Numbered from the stretch's first letter, positions 10,040-21,063 are shown. The stretch: DNA of 64,000 nucleotides from Rheinheimera mangrovi (GCF_003990335.1 NZ_CP034683.1:3455501-3519500); one strand, 5' to 3'. The notes: generated by a model from the letters alone, not told the origin. Numbers and translations: made by a program.

Positions 10040-10115
<76 letters not shown>

Positions 10116-10164
10116 AACCTAAACTGGGTGACAGGATTACAAAGCAACCACATCACAAAATTTG

Positions 10165-10240
10165 TGGTGCCCAGAGGCGGAATCGAACCACCGACACGCG
10201 GATTTTCAATCCGCTGCTCTACCGACTGAGCTATCTGGGC
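10165..10240 (-). tRNA. tRNA-Phe (GAA)
   Basis: A 76-base cloverleaf with encoded CCA and anticodon GAA. It is the promoter-proximal gene of the Phe-Thr-Phe operon. Confidence 0.97.
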
Positions 10241-10250
10241 AACGGGGGGT

Positions 10251-10279
10251 ATTAAACGGATTTCGGCGATCCAAGTCAA
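10251..10279 (-). promoter_or_regulatory. Sigma-70-type promoter of the Phe-Thr-Phe tRNA operon
   Basis: On the minus strand, TTGACT (10279-10274) is separated by 17 bases from TTTAAT (10256-10251). A C-rich discriminator precedes the first tRNA, as is common for stringently controlled stable-RNA promoters. Confidence 0.7.
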
Positions 10280-10321
10280 CTTATTTTTTAGTTGCTTGAA
10301 TCGTTAGCTTAATACTTGAAC

Positions 10322-10355
10322 AAAGCGGACATTTTTTAAGAGTTTTGTCCGCCTT
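10322..10355. terminator. Intrinsic terminator after kdsA
   Basis: GCGGACA (10325-10331) pairs with TGTCCGC (10346-10352). The arms are flanked by AAA/TTT that extend the stem around a one-base bulge. The hairpin follows the kdsA stop on the minus strand, with TTTGTT beyond; on the plus strand it has CTTTTT. Confidence 0.6.
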
Positions 10356-10361
10356 TTTCCA

Positions 10362-11378
<1,017 letters not shown>

Positions 11379-11383
11379 TACCT

Positions 11384-12169
11384 CTAATGCAGCCACTGTG
11401 GGTAGGACGACAGCTGGCGGATTTGTTGTTTCATATGATCATTCGAAGGGTCATCCGGTTTTTGATCAACAAAATACTGATAATCGCTGATCGCTAAAGA
11501 CCAATGATCCAACAGCTCAGACAATAACCCCCGCTCGCGATGTAAATAAGGATCCCCTGGCTTTTGGTCCAGTAAATGCTGCACCACTGCCATCGCCTGT
11601 TCACGTTTACCCAATGCCAGCAACAGCTGCTTTTGCAGTTGCCAAAGCCCTGCACAGAAAGCAGAAAAATCCACAGTTTGTGTTGCCAGTTCCTGAGTGA
11701 TACTCAACGCCAAGCCATTTTCAGGACTCAACAAACATTGCCAGGCGCCGGTGTGTGGGTCTACCCATACTTTCTCAGATTTAGATAAATGCACCTGTAC
11801 TAAATATTCGCCTTTATAGCGCACTATATCGCTCTCAAAACCCGCTTGTTGCAGCCAGCATAGCAGCAGCAATACCAGCACTAAAGGGTCGGCTTCACGC
11901 TGACTAATGGCGTAACTTAGTAAGGTGGGCTGATGCATCTCTTCAATCAGCAAAGGTTTGATAGGTGGGGTAAAAAAGGCATCCTGATAGAAGTTCTCCA
12001 CATGACGGGCCAGAGCATTCATAGTCGGCATTTTTTCAGCGCTGGCCGGAGCCATAGCCAACCAGCATTCTCTTGCCTGCTGAATTTGTCCGGCATCAAT
12101 CCACTGCTGTTCTATCTCTAACAACAACTCAAGCAGGGCCAAACCCTGCTGCTTTAACTCATATTTCAT
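11384..12169 (-). CDS. sirB1: SirB1-family transglutaminase-like/TPR protein
   Basis: The 261-residue protein occupies the position of sirB1 (ychA) between sirB2 and kdsA. It has the SirB1 layout: a helical N-terminal part, a transglutaminase-fold-like middle (LSYAISQREADPLVLVLLLL, then YLVQVHLSKSEKVWVDPHTG) and TPR-like helices at the C-terminus (GKREQAMAVVQHLLDQKPGDPYLHRE and the next repeat). The catalytic Cys of true transglutaminases is not evident. The biochemical role of the family is unknown. It is probably co-transcribed with sirB2. Confidence 0.8.
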   Translation of the reverse strand: MKYELKQQGLALLELLLEIEQQWIDAGQIQQARECWLAMAPASAEKMPTMNALARHVENFYQDAFFTPPIKPLLIEEMHQPTLLSYAISQREADPLVLVLLLLCWLQQAGFESDIVRYKGEYLVQVHLSKSEKVWVDPHTGAWQCLLSPENGLALSITQELATQTVDFSAFCAGLWQLQKQLLLALGKREQAMAVVQHLLDQKPGDPYLHRERGLLSELLDHWSLAISDYQYFVDQKPDDPSNDHMKQQIRQLSSYPQWLH

Positions 12170-12218
12170 GTACTACCCAATACAACAAAAAAGGACATCA
12201 CAAAAAAGAGTCTCTCAA

Positions 12219-12593
12219 TTAACCCAAAAACAGTGGGGTTTTAGTAACAGCTATTTTAGCGACCAGCGCCAGCCAGCTTAAAGCACCAACAAAGCCCACC
12301 CAACGCATCAGTAAAGTGCGGCCTTTTAACGCCATCATCGCCAGACCAATATAAGCAAATAAACCAAAGAGTTTTTCTGTCAGCCATGGTGCTTGAAACG
12401 GGTATTGCTGAATAGTCAGCATCAGGCCAATAGCTGTTAACAATAAAAAGGTATCCACTACATGGGGCGCAATTTTAAAGAACTTTTTTTGCAGTAAAGC
12501 CGGTGCTCTCAAACTCAATAAAAACCGTACCGCCAGAAAAGACACGCTGAGCGCAATAAACAGCATATGCGAATGTTTTAATGCCATATTCAT
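12219..12593 (-). CDS. sirB2: SirB2-family integral membrane protein
   Basis: A small 124-residue membrane protein with four predicted hydrophobic helices and the family N-terminus LKHSHM followed by a second helix beginning PHVVDTFLLLTAIGLML. The position next to sirB1 and kdsA matches the conserved gammaproteobacterial order. Function unknown; named after an early and doubtful link to Salmonella invasion regulation. AAGGA lies upstream of the ATG. Confidence 0.88.
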   Translation of the reverse strand: MNMALKHSHMLFIALSVSFLAVRFLLSLRAPALLQKKFFKIAPHVVDTFLLLTAIGLMLTIQQYPFQAPWLTEKLFGLFAYIGLAMMALKGRTLLMRWVGFVGALSWLALVAKIAVTKTPLFLG

Positions 12594-12635
12594 AAGAAAT
12601 AGTCCTTAAAGATATTTAACGTCTGCAGAATAACA

Positions 12636-12653
12636 AAGCCACCCGCAGGTGGC
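12636..12653 (-). terminator. Intrinsic terminator of the HD-GYP regulator gene
   Basis: GCCACC (12638-12643) and GGTGGC (12648-12653) form a six-pair stem with a CGCA loop. On the minus strand it is followed by TTTGTTATT. It separates the inserted HD-GYP gene from sirB2. Confidence 0.65.
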
Positions 12654-12675
12654 CTGAATCACCGATGAGTAAAAC

Positions 12676-14229
12676 TCATTCTTCGTCTGGGTATTTTTGC
12701 AGTATTGCTTCCAGTTTGTCGACCCGGGTTTTAAAGATTTCGACCAGTTTAGGGTCAAAATGTTTGCCTGACTCACTGCTGATCTTCTCCAGCACCTGCT
12801 CCAGAGTCCAGGCCGATTTATAACAGCGTCTGTGCCTTAATGCATCATAAACATCAGCTAAAGCAGCAATACGCCCATAAATATGAATTTCTTCGCCTTT
12901 TTTACCACTGGGGTAACCTGAACCGTCCCATTTTTCATGGTGATCCTGCGCTATCACTGCGCCAGCCTGAATAATAGTGCGTTTGGAGTTCTTTAAAATT
13001 TCATAGCCTATGCTGGCATGAGTTTTCATCACTTCCCACTCCTGACCATGCAGCTTCATAGGTTTATTTAAAATGCCATCAGGAATGCCGACTTTACCTA
13101 CATCGTGCAAAGGCGAAGCAAACATAAGCTTTTCAGCTTCTTCTTCTGGTAAACCATAAGCTTTGGCCAGATCGTAACAAATAAAAGCCACCCGCTTGAC
13201 ATGATTACCTGTTTCGATAGACCTGTGCTCAACAGCTTCACTTAAGCGATAGACAATTTCGCGTTGAGTATCTTCAATTTCGCTTTGTAGCTGCACATTT
13301 TCATAGGCAATTTGTACATTTTGTGAAAAGAGTTCAATTAAGCGCTTTTGTGTGTCTGTTATCTGATTTGGCAAACCAGACACATACAATAAAGAACCTG
13401 AGGTAAATTTACTGGTGCAGTACGCCACCAGGTAATTGTCGCGATACACAATGCTGCGGCTGTTCAGCGCCTGATGAAAGGCGTCCAGTAAAGCCGGTTC
13501 CAGCACATCACTGATGTGTTTACCTTCTTGTTTTTCAAACTGACCTAAACCAGCAAACACCACCAAACGTTCAGGGTCTGCGTCTTCATTAATATTGCCA
13601 GCTACTAACGATGAGGTCACCAGCAAGGCATTGTCGTTACAGCCTAAAATAGAAGTTAATTGCTGCAAGACACCATCAATAAACTGCTCCATCGAATGAG
13701 CTGAAAACAAATCAGCAGAGGCGGTAATAATTTTCTCAAGGCCCTGACGGCTGTGGTCAATAGCCAGAATATCGCGGTAAGAACGTAAGCTAGACATCAC
13801 CACAGTAAAGAGCTTTTGTGCCGTCAGCTCAGTTTTAGATTTGTAGTCGTTGATATCGTAATTAACGATCACCTGCCGTTCAGGCGCCTGGCCCGGCTGG
13901 CCGGTACGTAAAATAATGCGCACATAATGATTATGCAGATCTTCGCGGATATAACGGGCCACCAGCAAACCAGCATCATCGGTTTCCATCACCACGTCCA
14001 AGAGTACGATGGCAGCATCCGTATGCTTAGCCAGCATTTCTTTGGCCTCGCGGCCTGAGTAGGCGCTGATAAATTCAAGGTGTTTACCCTGAAAAGAAAA
14101 GTCACTTAATGCCAGTTTAGTAACAGCATGAACCTCTGGCTCATCGTCCACTATAAGTACTTTCCAACTGCCACGGGAAATCTGTACAACTTCCTCGGGT
14201 TCCTCAGCAAATAAAAAATCATTTGCCAT
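12676..14229 (-). CDS. Response regulator with DUF3369 and HD-GYP domains
   Basis: This 517-residue soluble regulator probably hydrolyses cyclic di-GMP. A receiver domain (about 20-150) has the acidic pocket VDDEP and phosphoacceptor Asp78 in LLDVVM. A middle DUF3369 sensor-like region (about 155-310) follows, then an HD-GYP phosphodiesterase domain. The catalytic residues are intact: His375-Asp376 in LHDVGKVGIPD, QDHH, and the DGSGYP signature near 435-440. No histidine kinase is adjacent, so the partner is encoded elsewhere. The gene lies inside the otherwise conserved prmC-sirB2 interval, which suggests a later insertion. Confidence 0.93.
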   Translation of the reverse strand: MANDFLFAEEPEEVVQISRGSWKVLIVDDEPEVHAVTKLALSDFSFQGKHLEFISAYSGREAKEMLAKHTDAAIVLLDVVMETDDAGLLVARYIREDLHNHYVRIILRTGQPGQAPERQVIVNYDINDYKSKTELTAQKLFTVVMSSLRSYRDILAIDHSRQGLEKIITASADLFSAHSMEQFIDGVLQQLTSILGCNDNALLVTSSLVAGNINEDADPERLVVFAGLGQFEKQEGKHISDVLEPALLDAFHQALNSRSIVYRDNYLVAYCTSKFTSGSLLYVSGLPNQITDTQKRLIELFSQNVQIAYENVQLQSEIEDTQREIVYRLSEAVEHRSIETGNHVKRVAFICYDLAKAYGLPEEEAEKLMFASPLHDVGKVGIPDGILNKPMKLHGQEWEVMKTHASIGYEILKNSKRTIIQAGAVIAQDHHEKWDGSGYPSGKKGEEIHIYGRIAALADVYDALRHRRCYKSAWTLEQVLEKISSESGKHFDPKLVEIFKTRVDKLEAILQKYPDEE

Positions 14230-14337
14230 ACCGCACTCCTTTAGCTTGTTGCGTTTTTATCGCTTTGTGTTTATTTATATGCGCTAAACAGGGATGGGTC
14301 AAAGCAAAGTCGTTGAAAATATAAATATTTTATAATC

Positions 14338-14392
14338 TTCTTCTTTGAAGATGCCGCTTTGTTGACTGAGCTATGTATTCTAATAAGCATAG
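14338..14392. repeat. Partial copy of the dispersed intergenic repeat
   Basis: CTTTGTTGACT and the flanking TTGAAG-TGC-GC pattern match the left end of the 2023-2210 repeat, after which similarity fades. The following GCTATG...CATAGC is a short palindrome. This looks like a decayed or truncated copy. Confidence 0.5.
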
Positions 14393-14399
14393 CCACAAT

Positions 14400-14831
14400 T
14401 CAAACACCACGTAATGAAAGGTGTTTCAGGCTATGGTACTTCAATGCCAGCTGCAAACAATGTTTTAGCGGTCCGCCATTCACTTCAGCAGTTAATGGCA
14501 AAACAATAGCCCTATTACCCTCATAGTCAAATTCCTGCCGGTATATTTCCCTGAAGGTTTCAACCAAGCTGGTCTGGCAATGAAAATAGACCTTAATAAC
14601 ATCAGGATCTTTTGGCTTCCAGTCGATTCGAATCGAGCTACCACCTTTGACCAGATAACTGACTTGCCCCCATTTTTGACTTTCCTCCACTGCGCCTAAC
14701 GCATTTTCCTCTGCAACAGCAAGGATAAGTCGGCGTACCTCTTCAAGCTGCTTTTGTGCCGCTAACGGATAGCTGGAGAATTTAGCACGGATGTCAGGTG
14801 TCATTTCGCGCTCAAATGAGTAAGGGGGCAT
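14400..14831 (-). CDS. DUF1801 (YdhG-like) domain protein
   Basis: The 143-residue protein matches DUF1801-type proteins. It has an N-terminal helix with YPLAAQKQLEEVRRLIL, then EESQKWGQVSYLVKGGSSIRIDWK and a fold ending in LQLALKYHSLKHL. The family resembles the frataxin-like/iron-chaperone YdhG group, but function is unproven. I took the ATG at 14831, five bases after the stop of the upstream small gene, instead of the TTG just before it. It is likely translated with its neighbour. Part of the inserted segment between prmC and sirB2. Confidence 0.7.
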   Translation of the reverse strand: MPPYSFEREMTPDIRAKFSSYPLAAQKQLEEVRRLILAVAEENALGAVEESQKWGQVSYLVKGGSSIRIDWKPKDPDVIKVYFHCQTSLVETFREIYRQEFDYEGNRAIVLPLTAEVNGGPLKHCLQLALKYHSLKHLSLRGV

Positions 14832-14836
14832 CAAGC

Positions 14837-15073
14837 TTAATCAAGAGGATAAAGCTCAAAATCAACAAACTCTTCCCAGGTCTTAAACCACTGGTAAAAC
14901 AGAGCTTCGTCATTCGATTCCATCAGCTGAAAACAGATGTTTTTCTCCGCATTCACCCATGAATTTAGGTAGTACAAGCCATCAGGAAACTGACGCCCTT
15001 TGGCGTTATACACTTTGTAGTTTTCTGCCATTAGCCCAGGCTTGAAATTTTCTACTACCATGTATTTTTTCAA
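14837..15073 (-). CDS. DUF3303-like small protein
   Basis: This 78-residue protein begins MKKYMVVENFKPG and continues with GRQFPDGLYYLNSWVNAEKNICFQLMES and FVDFELYPLD, the pattern of DUF3303-type small ferredoxin-fold proteins. The start is TTG at 15073, supported by AAGGA six bases upstream; the ATG four codons later would be too far from it. The function is unknown. It lies five bases before the DUF1801 gene, so they probably form a two-gene unit. Confidence 0.65.
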   Translation of the reverse strand: MKKYMVVENFKPGLMAENYKVYNAKGRQFPDGLYYLNSWVNAEKNICFQLMESNDEALFYQWFKTWEEFVDFELYPLD

Positions 15074-15142
15074 AATATGTCCTTATGTCAGGTTATGCAT
15101 TATTGACGTTGATCTACAGGAACAGCCACTGGCGCTCGATCA

Positions 15143-15958
15143 TTACGGTGCTGTTTTTATCGACACAGCAGGAAAACCAGTCGGATACTTTATTGACCAA
15201 AGCACCAACGCTATTCCCAAAGCAACAAAAGGTAAGCTTAAATACTGCCCCACACTCAAGAATTGCCCTGATTCATATACGGCCTGGGACGTCTTACAAA
15301 ACTCAACCACTATGCGTGCTGAAAATACGAGAGTCATAAAAACCCCAAACATCAAACCTTGAGGTGTGTCGCGGCCACAACGCCGATAGATGGCAAGTAA
15401 TATCAAACAAACAATCAGGTAAGCCGCAGCCTCATACAGCTGAGTTGGATGCCGAGGGAGTTCATCTACAGTCTCAAATATAACTCCCCATCCAGCTCCT
15501 GTCGGAACACCAACAATCTCAGAGTTCAGGAAGTTGGCTATCCGCACAAATACAGCGCCGAGTGCCGCAGGGATGCTGATACGGTCAACTATCCACAGGA
15601 AGGTTAGCTGAGGTGCGGTGTTGCGGACACCAAGCCACAGACCAATAAGAATTCCGGCCGCTCCACCATGACTGGCAAGCCCTCCCTCCCATGTGCGAAA
15701 TATTGCTAATGGGTTTGCAAGGTAGTATTGCGGATCATAGAACACACAATGAACCAAGCGGGCCCCAATAATAGCGCCCAGTAACACATATACAAATAAG
15801 CGTTCGGCATTCTCCTGTGGAACACCTTCAAGCGTGAAAATCCGGCTTAGTATGGCTTTACCAACAAGAAAGGAGCCAACAAATAATAATGCATACCAAT
15901 TTATTGCGAAGGGCCCGGCAGATACTAAAACAGGATCGAAACTCCAGTTAATGATCAT
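15143..15958 (-). CDS. lgt: Prolipoprotein diacylglyceryl transferase
   Basis: The 271-residue multi-pass membrane enzyme transfers diacylglycerol from phosphatidylglycerol to the lipobox Cys of prolipoproteins. Family signatures present are GGLASHGG (His97), RIANFLNSEIVG (Arg139) and HPTQLYEA, plus the late Arg in FSARIVVEF. About seven hydrophobic helices are visible. It is embedded in the segment that interrupts prmC-sirB2, away from thyA, its usual partner. It may be a second copy rather than the housekeeping gene; the window cannot decide. The flanks are noticeably AT-rich. Confidence 0.92.
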   Translation of the reverse strand: MIINWSFDPVLVSAGPFAINWYALLFVGSFLVGKAILSRIFTLEGVPQENAERLFVYVLLGAIIGARLVHCVFYDPQYYLANPLAIFRTWEGGLASHGGAAGILIGLWLGVRNTAPQLTFLWIVDRISIPAALGAVFVRIANFLNSEIVGVPTGAGWGVIFETVDELPRHPTQLYEAAAYLIVCLILLAIYRRCGRDTPQGLMFGVFMTLVFSARIVVEFCKTSQAVYESGQFLSVGQYLSLPFVALGIALVLWSIKYPTGFPAVSIKTAP

Positions 15959-16160
15959 GATGTTTATTCATCTCAATAATGAGTGTCTGATATTAGGTAT
16001 TAAACAGTACTTAAATTCAGACACAAAAAATAAAGGTAAAGATCGATAGTCACGGTCATTTATTTTAATAACCTTGCCACGCAAGTACCTAAATTAGCTC
16101 ATATTTCTTTATTCAGCAATAACCCAATAAAAGCATATGGATACAACCTTAGAGGTCTGA

Positions 16161-16188
16161 AGGGCGCGGATAAACCACGCTCCTACAG
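16161..16188. repeat. REP-like palindrome
   Basis: GCGCGG and CCACGC form an imperfect hairpin around ATAAA, followed by TCCTACAG. Its reverse complement, beginning CTGTAGGAGCG, resembles the element at 51441-51469 (CTGTAGGGGCG). It lies in the 272-base gap between lgt and prmC, which is otherwise AT-rich without a recognisable gene. Confidence 0.55.
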
Positions 16189-16230
16189 CAGATTTCAGGA
16201 TAAGTAGTTTAAGGAAAGATAAATCCAAAC

Positions 16231-17103
16231 TTAAGCGGGAAGTTGTCCACCGCTAATACGCCACTGACCACCGTAGTCTTTTACCGATTGCACAGAGGTA
16301 AAACCTGCGTCGGTTAGGATCTGTTGTACGGCCTCGGCTTGCTGGTAGCCGTGTTCCAGCCATAACCAGCCGGATGGCGTTAAGAATTGTGGGGCTTGGG
16401 TGCAAATATGGCGGATATCAGCCAGGCCTTGCTCTGGTGCCACTAACGCCGAGTCGGGTTCAAAGCGCACATCGCCTAAAGCTAAATGTGGGTCTTGGGC
16501 ATCTATATAAGGCGGGTTGCTGACGATTAAATCAAACTGCTCGCCAGCCACAGCGTCAAACCAGCTGCTTTGTTTGATCTGGCAGTTAGCTAACGCCAAT
16601 TGCTGAACATTTTGCTTTGCCAGCTCTACAGCATCTGGTTGTAAATCAACACCGGTCAGGGTCCAGTTTGGCTTTTCTTTGGCTAAGGCCAAAGCTATAG
16701 CTCCGGTTCCAGTGCCTAAATCCAGCACTTTGGCTTTGGCAGGCAAAGGCAAAGCTAACGACTGTTCCACTAAAAGTTCGGTATCAGGTCTTGGTATTAA
16801 AGTACAAGGGGCTACAGCGAGTTTAAAATCCCAGAAATACCAATAGCCGAGAATATGCGCCAAAGGCTCACCGGTCAGACGACGATTTAATACGGGCTCC
16901 AATTGCAACAACTGGGATTCGCTGAGTTCGCGCTCTGGATACAGCATCAAGCTAGTGGCATTAATATCCAGCACTTCCAGCAGCATACGCCGCGCTTCCT
17001 GTTTTGCATCTGCAGGTACAGGGCCGGTTTCAAGCAGAGGAGTCAGTAACGCAGTGGCTTGTTGCAGCCACTGCGTCAGAGTCAGGCTATTAGCGGTTTT
17101 CAT
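16231..17103 (-). CDS. prmC: Release factor glutamine methyltransferase
   Basis: PrmC (290 residues) N5-methylates the glutamine of the GGQ motif of peptide release factors using S-adenosylmethionine. An N-terminal helical domain is followed by a class I methyltransferase fold with the SAM loop [14 protein letters not shown] and the glutamine-binding [14 protein letters not shown] precedes it, as is normal. It overlaps the end of prfA by 14 bases, so the enzyme and its substrate are translationally linked. Confidence 0.96.
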   Translation of the reverse strand: MKTANSLTLTQWLQQATALLTPLLETGPVPADAKQEARRMLLEVLDINATSLMLYPERELSESQLLQLEPVLNRRLTGEPLAHILGYWYFWDFKLAVAPCTLIPRPDTELLVEQSLALPLPAKAKVLDLGTGTGAIALALAKEKPNWTLTGVDLQPDAVELAKQNVQQLALANCQIKQSSWFDAVAGEQFDLIVSNPPYIDAQDPHLALGDVRFEPDSALVAPEQGLADIRHICTQAPQFLTPSGWLWLEHGYQQAEAVQQILTDAGFTSVQSVKDYGGQWRISGGQLPA

Positions 17104-18181
17104 CAGCCAAAGCAGCTAACAAGTCGGCCTGGTGTTCATGACTTAGTGGACCAATCACCAGGTCTAAATCACCTTCCATCACGTCTAATAAACGATAGAT
17201 GGTCAGGTTGATACGGTGATCCGTTAAGCGGCCTTGCGGGAAGTTGTAAGTACGGATGCGTTCGGAACGGTCACCACTGCCGACTAATGAGCGACGGGTG
17301 GATTCTTCCTGTAAACGGCGTTTTTCATCTTCAGCCGCCTGAATACGCGACTGCAACACGCTCATAGCTCGGGCGCGGTTTTTATGCTGCGAACGTTCGT
17401 CCTGACATTCCACCACTATACCAGTCGGTAAGTGAGTGATTCGTATAGCAGAATCGGTTCTGTTCACGTGCTGACCACCGGCACCAGAGGCGCGGTAGGT
17501 ATCTACTTTTAAATCAGCAGGGTTAATTTCGATGGCTTCGCTTTCTGGTACTTCCGGCATAATGGCCACAGTACAAGCTGAAGTATGTACCCTGCCCTGA
17601 GATTCAGTGGCCGGTACACGTTGTACGCGGTGACCACCGGATTCAAATTTCAAAATACCGTAAGCGCCTTCGCCCTGAATGCTGGCGATCACTTCTTTAT
17701 AACCACCGTGTTCGCCGTCGTTGCAGCTGACAATTTCTACTTTCCAGCGTTTGCGTTCACAAAAGCGGCTGTACATACGGAACACGTCACCGGCAAAAAT
17801 TGCAGCTTCATCACCACCAGCACCGGCACGAATTTCCAGGAAGCAGCTGTTGCTGTCGTTTGGATCTTTAGGTAACAACAGAATTTGTAAGTCCTGGTCC
17901 AGTTGCTCTATACGTTCTTTGGCGGCTTTGAATTCTTCCTGCGCCATGTCACGCATATCCGGATCTGAGTCTTTCATCATCTCTTCAGCACTGGCTAGAT
18001 CGTCCTGCGCCTGACGATACAAACCAAAAGCCTTACTCAATTCTTCCAGTTGGCTGTACTCTTTGGACAGTTCCCGAAAACGACTTTGGTCAGAAATTAC
18101 GCCAGCGTCACTTAATAACGCCTGAACTTCTTCATAACGTTCGACCAGAGCTTCGAGTTTGCGGTACACCGATTCTTTCAT
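17090..18181 (-). CDS. prfA: Peptide chain release factor 1
   Basis: RF1 (363 residues) recognises UAA and UAG. The codon-recognition region has [14 protein letters not shown], and the peptidyl hydrolysis motif GGQ lies in [15 protein letters not shown]. Length is standard and the start is supported by position between hemA and prmC. The gene starts 19 bases after hemA ends, consistent with a hemA-prfA-prmC operon. Confidence 0.97.
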   Translation of the reverse strand: MKESVYRKLEALVERYEEVQALLSDAGVISDQSRFRELSKEYSQLEELSKAFGLYRQAQDDLASAEEMMKDSDPDMRDMAQEEFKAAKERIEQLDQDLQILLLPKDPNDSNSCFLEIRAGAGGDEAAIFAGDVFRMYSRFCERKRWKVEIVSCNDGEHGGYKEVIASIQGEGAYGILKFESGGHRVQRVPATESQGRVHTSACTVAIMPEVPESEAIEINPADLKVDTYRASGAGGQHVNRTDSAIRITHLPTGIVVECQDERSQHKNRARAMSVLQSRIQAAEDEKRRLQEESTRRSLVGSGDRSERIRTYNFPQGRLTDHRINLTIYRLLDVMEGDLDLVIGPLSHEHQADLLAALADENR

Positions 18182-18200
18182 GTTGTTTCTATTTACCTGA

Positions 18201-19448
18201 TTACAGATCTAACAAAGTGTTGATCAAAGATTGTTGTTGAGGCTGCTCGTCCTGCAGTAACTGCCGCAGCGCCTTGGTTGGTGCATGCATCAACCTGTTG
18301 CTGAGTTTAGTCGCAAGTTCAGCTAATACTTTTTCCGGGTCCTGCCCTGCTGCAATTTGTTTGCCCGCTTTAGCCAGCAGTTCGTCACGTATGGCTTCGC
18401 CTTTGTCGCGATAGTCGCGCACTACGTCCAACTGGCCATGCAAACTCAGCCACGAATTGAACTCATTGACGCCCTGCAAAATCATGTGCTCAGCTTCAGC
18501 CGCCGCTTCCTGACGGTTCTGCAGGTTTTGCAGCACTATGGATTGCAAGTCATCCACTGTATACAAATAGGCGTCTTCCAGCTCGGCTACTTGCTCTTCA
18601 ATATCACGTGGCACAGCTAAATCGACAAAAAACATTGGCTTGTGACGGCGTTTCTTCAGCGCCTGCTCCACCATACCTTTACCAACAATAGGCAAAGTAC
18701 TGGCAGTGGAGCTAATCACCACATCGGCATTGGCCAAAGCTTGGGGCACCTGGGCCAGACTGACGGCTTCACCGTTAAACTGGCTGGCTAAAGCCGCCGC
18801 TTTGTCATAAGAGCGGTTCGCTACAGTAATTTTTTCTGCGCCCTGCTCTAATAAATGTTTGGCTACCAGCTCTATGGTCTCACCAGCGCCAATCAGCAGC
18901 ACTTTGACTTTGCCGAGCTGACCGAAGATTTGCCGCGCCAGGCTGACTGCTGCAAAAGCGACAGATACGGCACTGGCACCAATATCAGTTTCAGTACGAA
19001 CCTGCTTGGCCACTGAAAAGGTCTTTTGAAACAAGCGCTCAAAAGCCGGATTAATAGTGCCGGCCTGACGCGAATGGCTATAGGCCTGCTTCACTTGCCC
19101 CAAAATTTGTGGCTCACCCAGCACTAAGGAGTCCAAACCACAGGCCACCCGCATTAAATGACTGCTGGCCTGCTGATCCTGATGCAGGTATAAATGATGC
19201 TGCAATTCGGCCAGGTCGAGCTGATGAAATTTGCTCAGCCAGTCAATTACTTGTTTCGATTGTTCAGGGCTGCCGCTAAAATACAGCTCAGTTCTGTTAC
19301 AGGTAGACAAAATCACAGCGTCAGACACCTGGGTCGTCGTCGTCAGATCCCTTAAGGCGTCCAAAATTTGTTCAGGCGCAAAAGCGACCTGCTCACGTAA
19401 GGAGACAGGTGCAGTTTTATGATTAATACCTAAAGCAAAAATGGTCAT
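18201..19448 (-). CDS. hemA: Glutamyl-tRNA reductase
   Basis: HemA (415 residues) reduces glutamyl-tRNA to glutamate-1-semialdehyde, the first committed step of C5 tetrapyrrole synthesis. The catalytic Cys50 is in [10 protein letters not shown], preceded by [13 protein letters not shown]. The NADPH fold has [16 protein letters not shown], and the C-terminal dimerisation helix region is complete. It is divergent from lolB, as in other gammaproteobacteria; the 99-base gap must hold both promoters. Confidence 0.97.
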   Translation of the reverse strand: MTIFALGINHKTAPVSLREQVAFAPEQILDALRDLTTTTQVSDAVILSTCNRTELYFSGSPEQSKQVIDWLSKFHQLDLAELQHHLYLHQDQQASSHLMRVACGLDSLVLGEPQILGQVKQAYSHSRQAGTINPAFERLFQKTFSVAKQVRTETDIGASAVSVAFAAVSLARQIFGQLGKVKVLLIGAGETIELVAKHLLEQGAEKITVANRSYDKAAALASQFNGEAVSLAQVPQALANADVVISSTASTLPIVGKGMVEQALKKRRHKPMFFVDLAVPRDIEEQVAELEDAYLYTVDDLQSIVLQNLQNRQEAAAEAEHMILQGVNEFNSWLSLHGQLDVVRDYRDKGEAIRDELLAKAGKQIAAGQDPEKVLAELATKLSNRLMHAPTKALRQLLQDEQPQQQSLINTLLDL

Positions 19449-19547
19449 TCACCTGTTTGGCCCGTTTCGAAAAAACCGGCGTTAGTCAAAAGAGGGCGAA
19501 TTGTACGAAAAAGCCCAAACTAAAAAAAGCGTAGAGAAGGAATTAGT

Positions 19548-20159
19548 GTGTTTGCAGCGATAAAAACTGGTTGTTTTGTAGTTTTCAGTCTGATTTTGAC
19601 AGGTTGTGCCAGCAACAGCAGCCAGCTAAAACCAGTTATTCCCCTATCAGCCCAACAAAGACAACTGCAATTAGAGCAATTACAGGAGTTTACTCTGGCT
19701 GGGGCCTTAAATGTAAAATCACCTGAAGAAAGTGTCAGCGGCAGTTTAAACTGGCAACAACAAGGGCCTTATTTTCAGGCCAATATGACCACCTTTGTGG
19801 GCATCAGTGTTTTTGAACTGGAAACCGATGCCCGTGGCGCTACGGTCAAAGCAGATGGTGAAACTCATAAAGCCCAGTCAGCCAGTGCCCTGCTGGATTA
19901 TTTATCCGGCTGGAGTTTACCTATTGAAGAAATGCCGTTGTGGCTTAAAGGTGTAGCAAGCCAGGAAAGTTTTAATCATCAGTGGGATGCGCAAGGCCGT
20001 TTAACCAGTTTTACGCTGAAAGACAGCCAACAGCGGGACTGGCAAGTCAGTTACCGCGAGTTTTTCCCTGATGCTTTAGCTTTACCCAAACTTATTCTGC
20101 TGGACTCTAAAACCGATGGTAGCCGTATTAAGCTGGTGGTGCGTAAATGGCAACTTTAA
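19548..20159 (+). CDS. lolB: Outer-membrane lipoprotein LolB
   Basis: LolB (203 residues) receives lipoproteins from LolA and inserts them into the outer membrane. It has a lipoprotein signal peptide with lipobox LTGC and a single domain with the FTLAGALNVKSPEESVSGSLNW beginning typical of LolB. The start is GTG with AAGGA six bases upstream. It overlaps ispE by 13 bases and faces hemA, the conserved order. Confidence 0.93.
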   Translation: MFAAIKTGCFVVFSLILTGCASNSSQLKPVIPLSAQQRQLQLEQLQEFTLAGALNVKSPEESVSGSLNWQQQGPYFQANMTTFVGISVFELETDARGATVKADGETHKAQSASALLDYLSGWSLPIEEMPLWLKGVASQESFNHQWDAQGRLTSFTLKDSQQRDWQVSYREFFPDALALPKLILLDSKTDGSRIKLVVRKWQL

Positions 20160-20992
20160 CCTTATCAGCTCCGGCCAAACTGAATTTATTTTTACATATC
20201 ACAGGCCGCAGGGCCGATGGTTATCACAATCTGCAAACCTTGTTTCAAATGCTGGATTGTGGTGATCAGCTTAGTTTCACACTCACCAGGGACGGTGAAA
20301 TCCACTTTAATTGTTCAGATAAGAGCATCGAAAACGACAGTAATTTAGTGGTTCGCGCTGCGAAGTTATTACAACCCTTGGCAGCTAAAAACGCCGGGGT
20401 AAAGATCCATCTGGATAAACAAGTGCCTATGGGCGGTGGCCTGGGTGGCGGTTCGTCCGACGCTGCAACCACTTTGCTGGCTCTGAATCAGTTATGGCAA
20501 CTGCAGCTGTCGAACGCAGCGTTGTGTGAACTCGGCTTAAAATTAGGTGCCGACGTGCCTGTATTCGTGTTCGGAAAAACGGCATTTGCCCAAGGGGTCG
20601 GAGAAAAATTACAACCCATCAGTTTGCCGGAAAAATATTACCTGATTGTGACGCCGGAACTGCATGTCAGCACGGCGGAAGTCTTTGGCCATCCTGATTT
20701 AATCCGCAACACGCCCATCATGTCGGTGAAAGATCTACTAGACTGTCAGTGGAAAAATGACTGCGAAACTCTGGTGAAACGGCTCTACCCCGAGGTTGCA
20801 ATGGTGCTGGACTGGTTGATAGAATACGCGCCGTCCAGAATGACAGGTACCGGCGCCAGCGTGTTTGCCGAGTTCCAGGATGAATTAAGTGCCCGTCAAA
20901 CCCTAGCAAAACTGCCACCATCATGGCGTGGTTTTGTTGCTAAAGGGGTCAATCAGTCTGCTGTCCTGACTGAATTGGAACAAGCCGTATGA
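20147..20992 (+). CDS. ispE: 4-diphosphocytidyl-2-C-methyl-D-erythritol kinase
   Basis: IspE (281 residues) phosphorylates the 2-hydroxyl of CDP-methylerythritol in the MEP isoprenoid pathway. GHMP-kinase motifs are present: [19 protein letters not shown] at the N-terminus, the glycine-rich loop [13 protein letters not shown], and the C-terminal MTGTGAS. Start codon overlaps the end of lolB. Operon lolB-ispE, with prs following after a hairpin. Confidence 0.97.
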   Translation: MATLTLSAPAKLNLFLHITGRRADGYHNLQTLFQMLDCGDQLSFTLTRDGEIHFNCSDKSIENDSNLVVRAAKLLQPLAAKNAGVKIHLDKQVPMGGGLGGGSSDAATTLLALNQLWQLQLSNAALCELGLKLGADVPVFVFGKTAFAQGVGEKLQPISLPEKYYLIVTPELHVSTAEVFGHPDLIRNTPIMSVKDLLDCQWKNDCETLVKRLYPEVAMVLDWLIEYAPSRMTGTGASVFAEFQDELSARQTLAKLPPSWRGFVAKGVNQSAVLTELEQAV

Positions 20993-20996
20993 CGCA

Positions 20997-21022
20997 CAGC
21001 AGGCGACATAAAAAGCCTGCTG
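20997..21022 (+). terminator. Hairpin between ispE and prs
   Basis: CAGCAGGC pairs perfectly with GCCTGCTG around a ten-base loop. No U-run follows, so it may be a pause or mRNA-processing structure rather than a true terminator. It lies just after ispE and about 40 bases before the prs start. Confidence 0.5.
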
Positions 21023-21063
21023 CATTATTAACCGGACTCACAAACTGCCCTGAGGATCCTACC

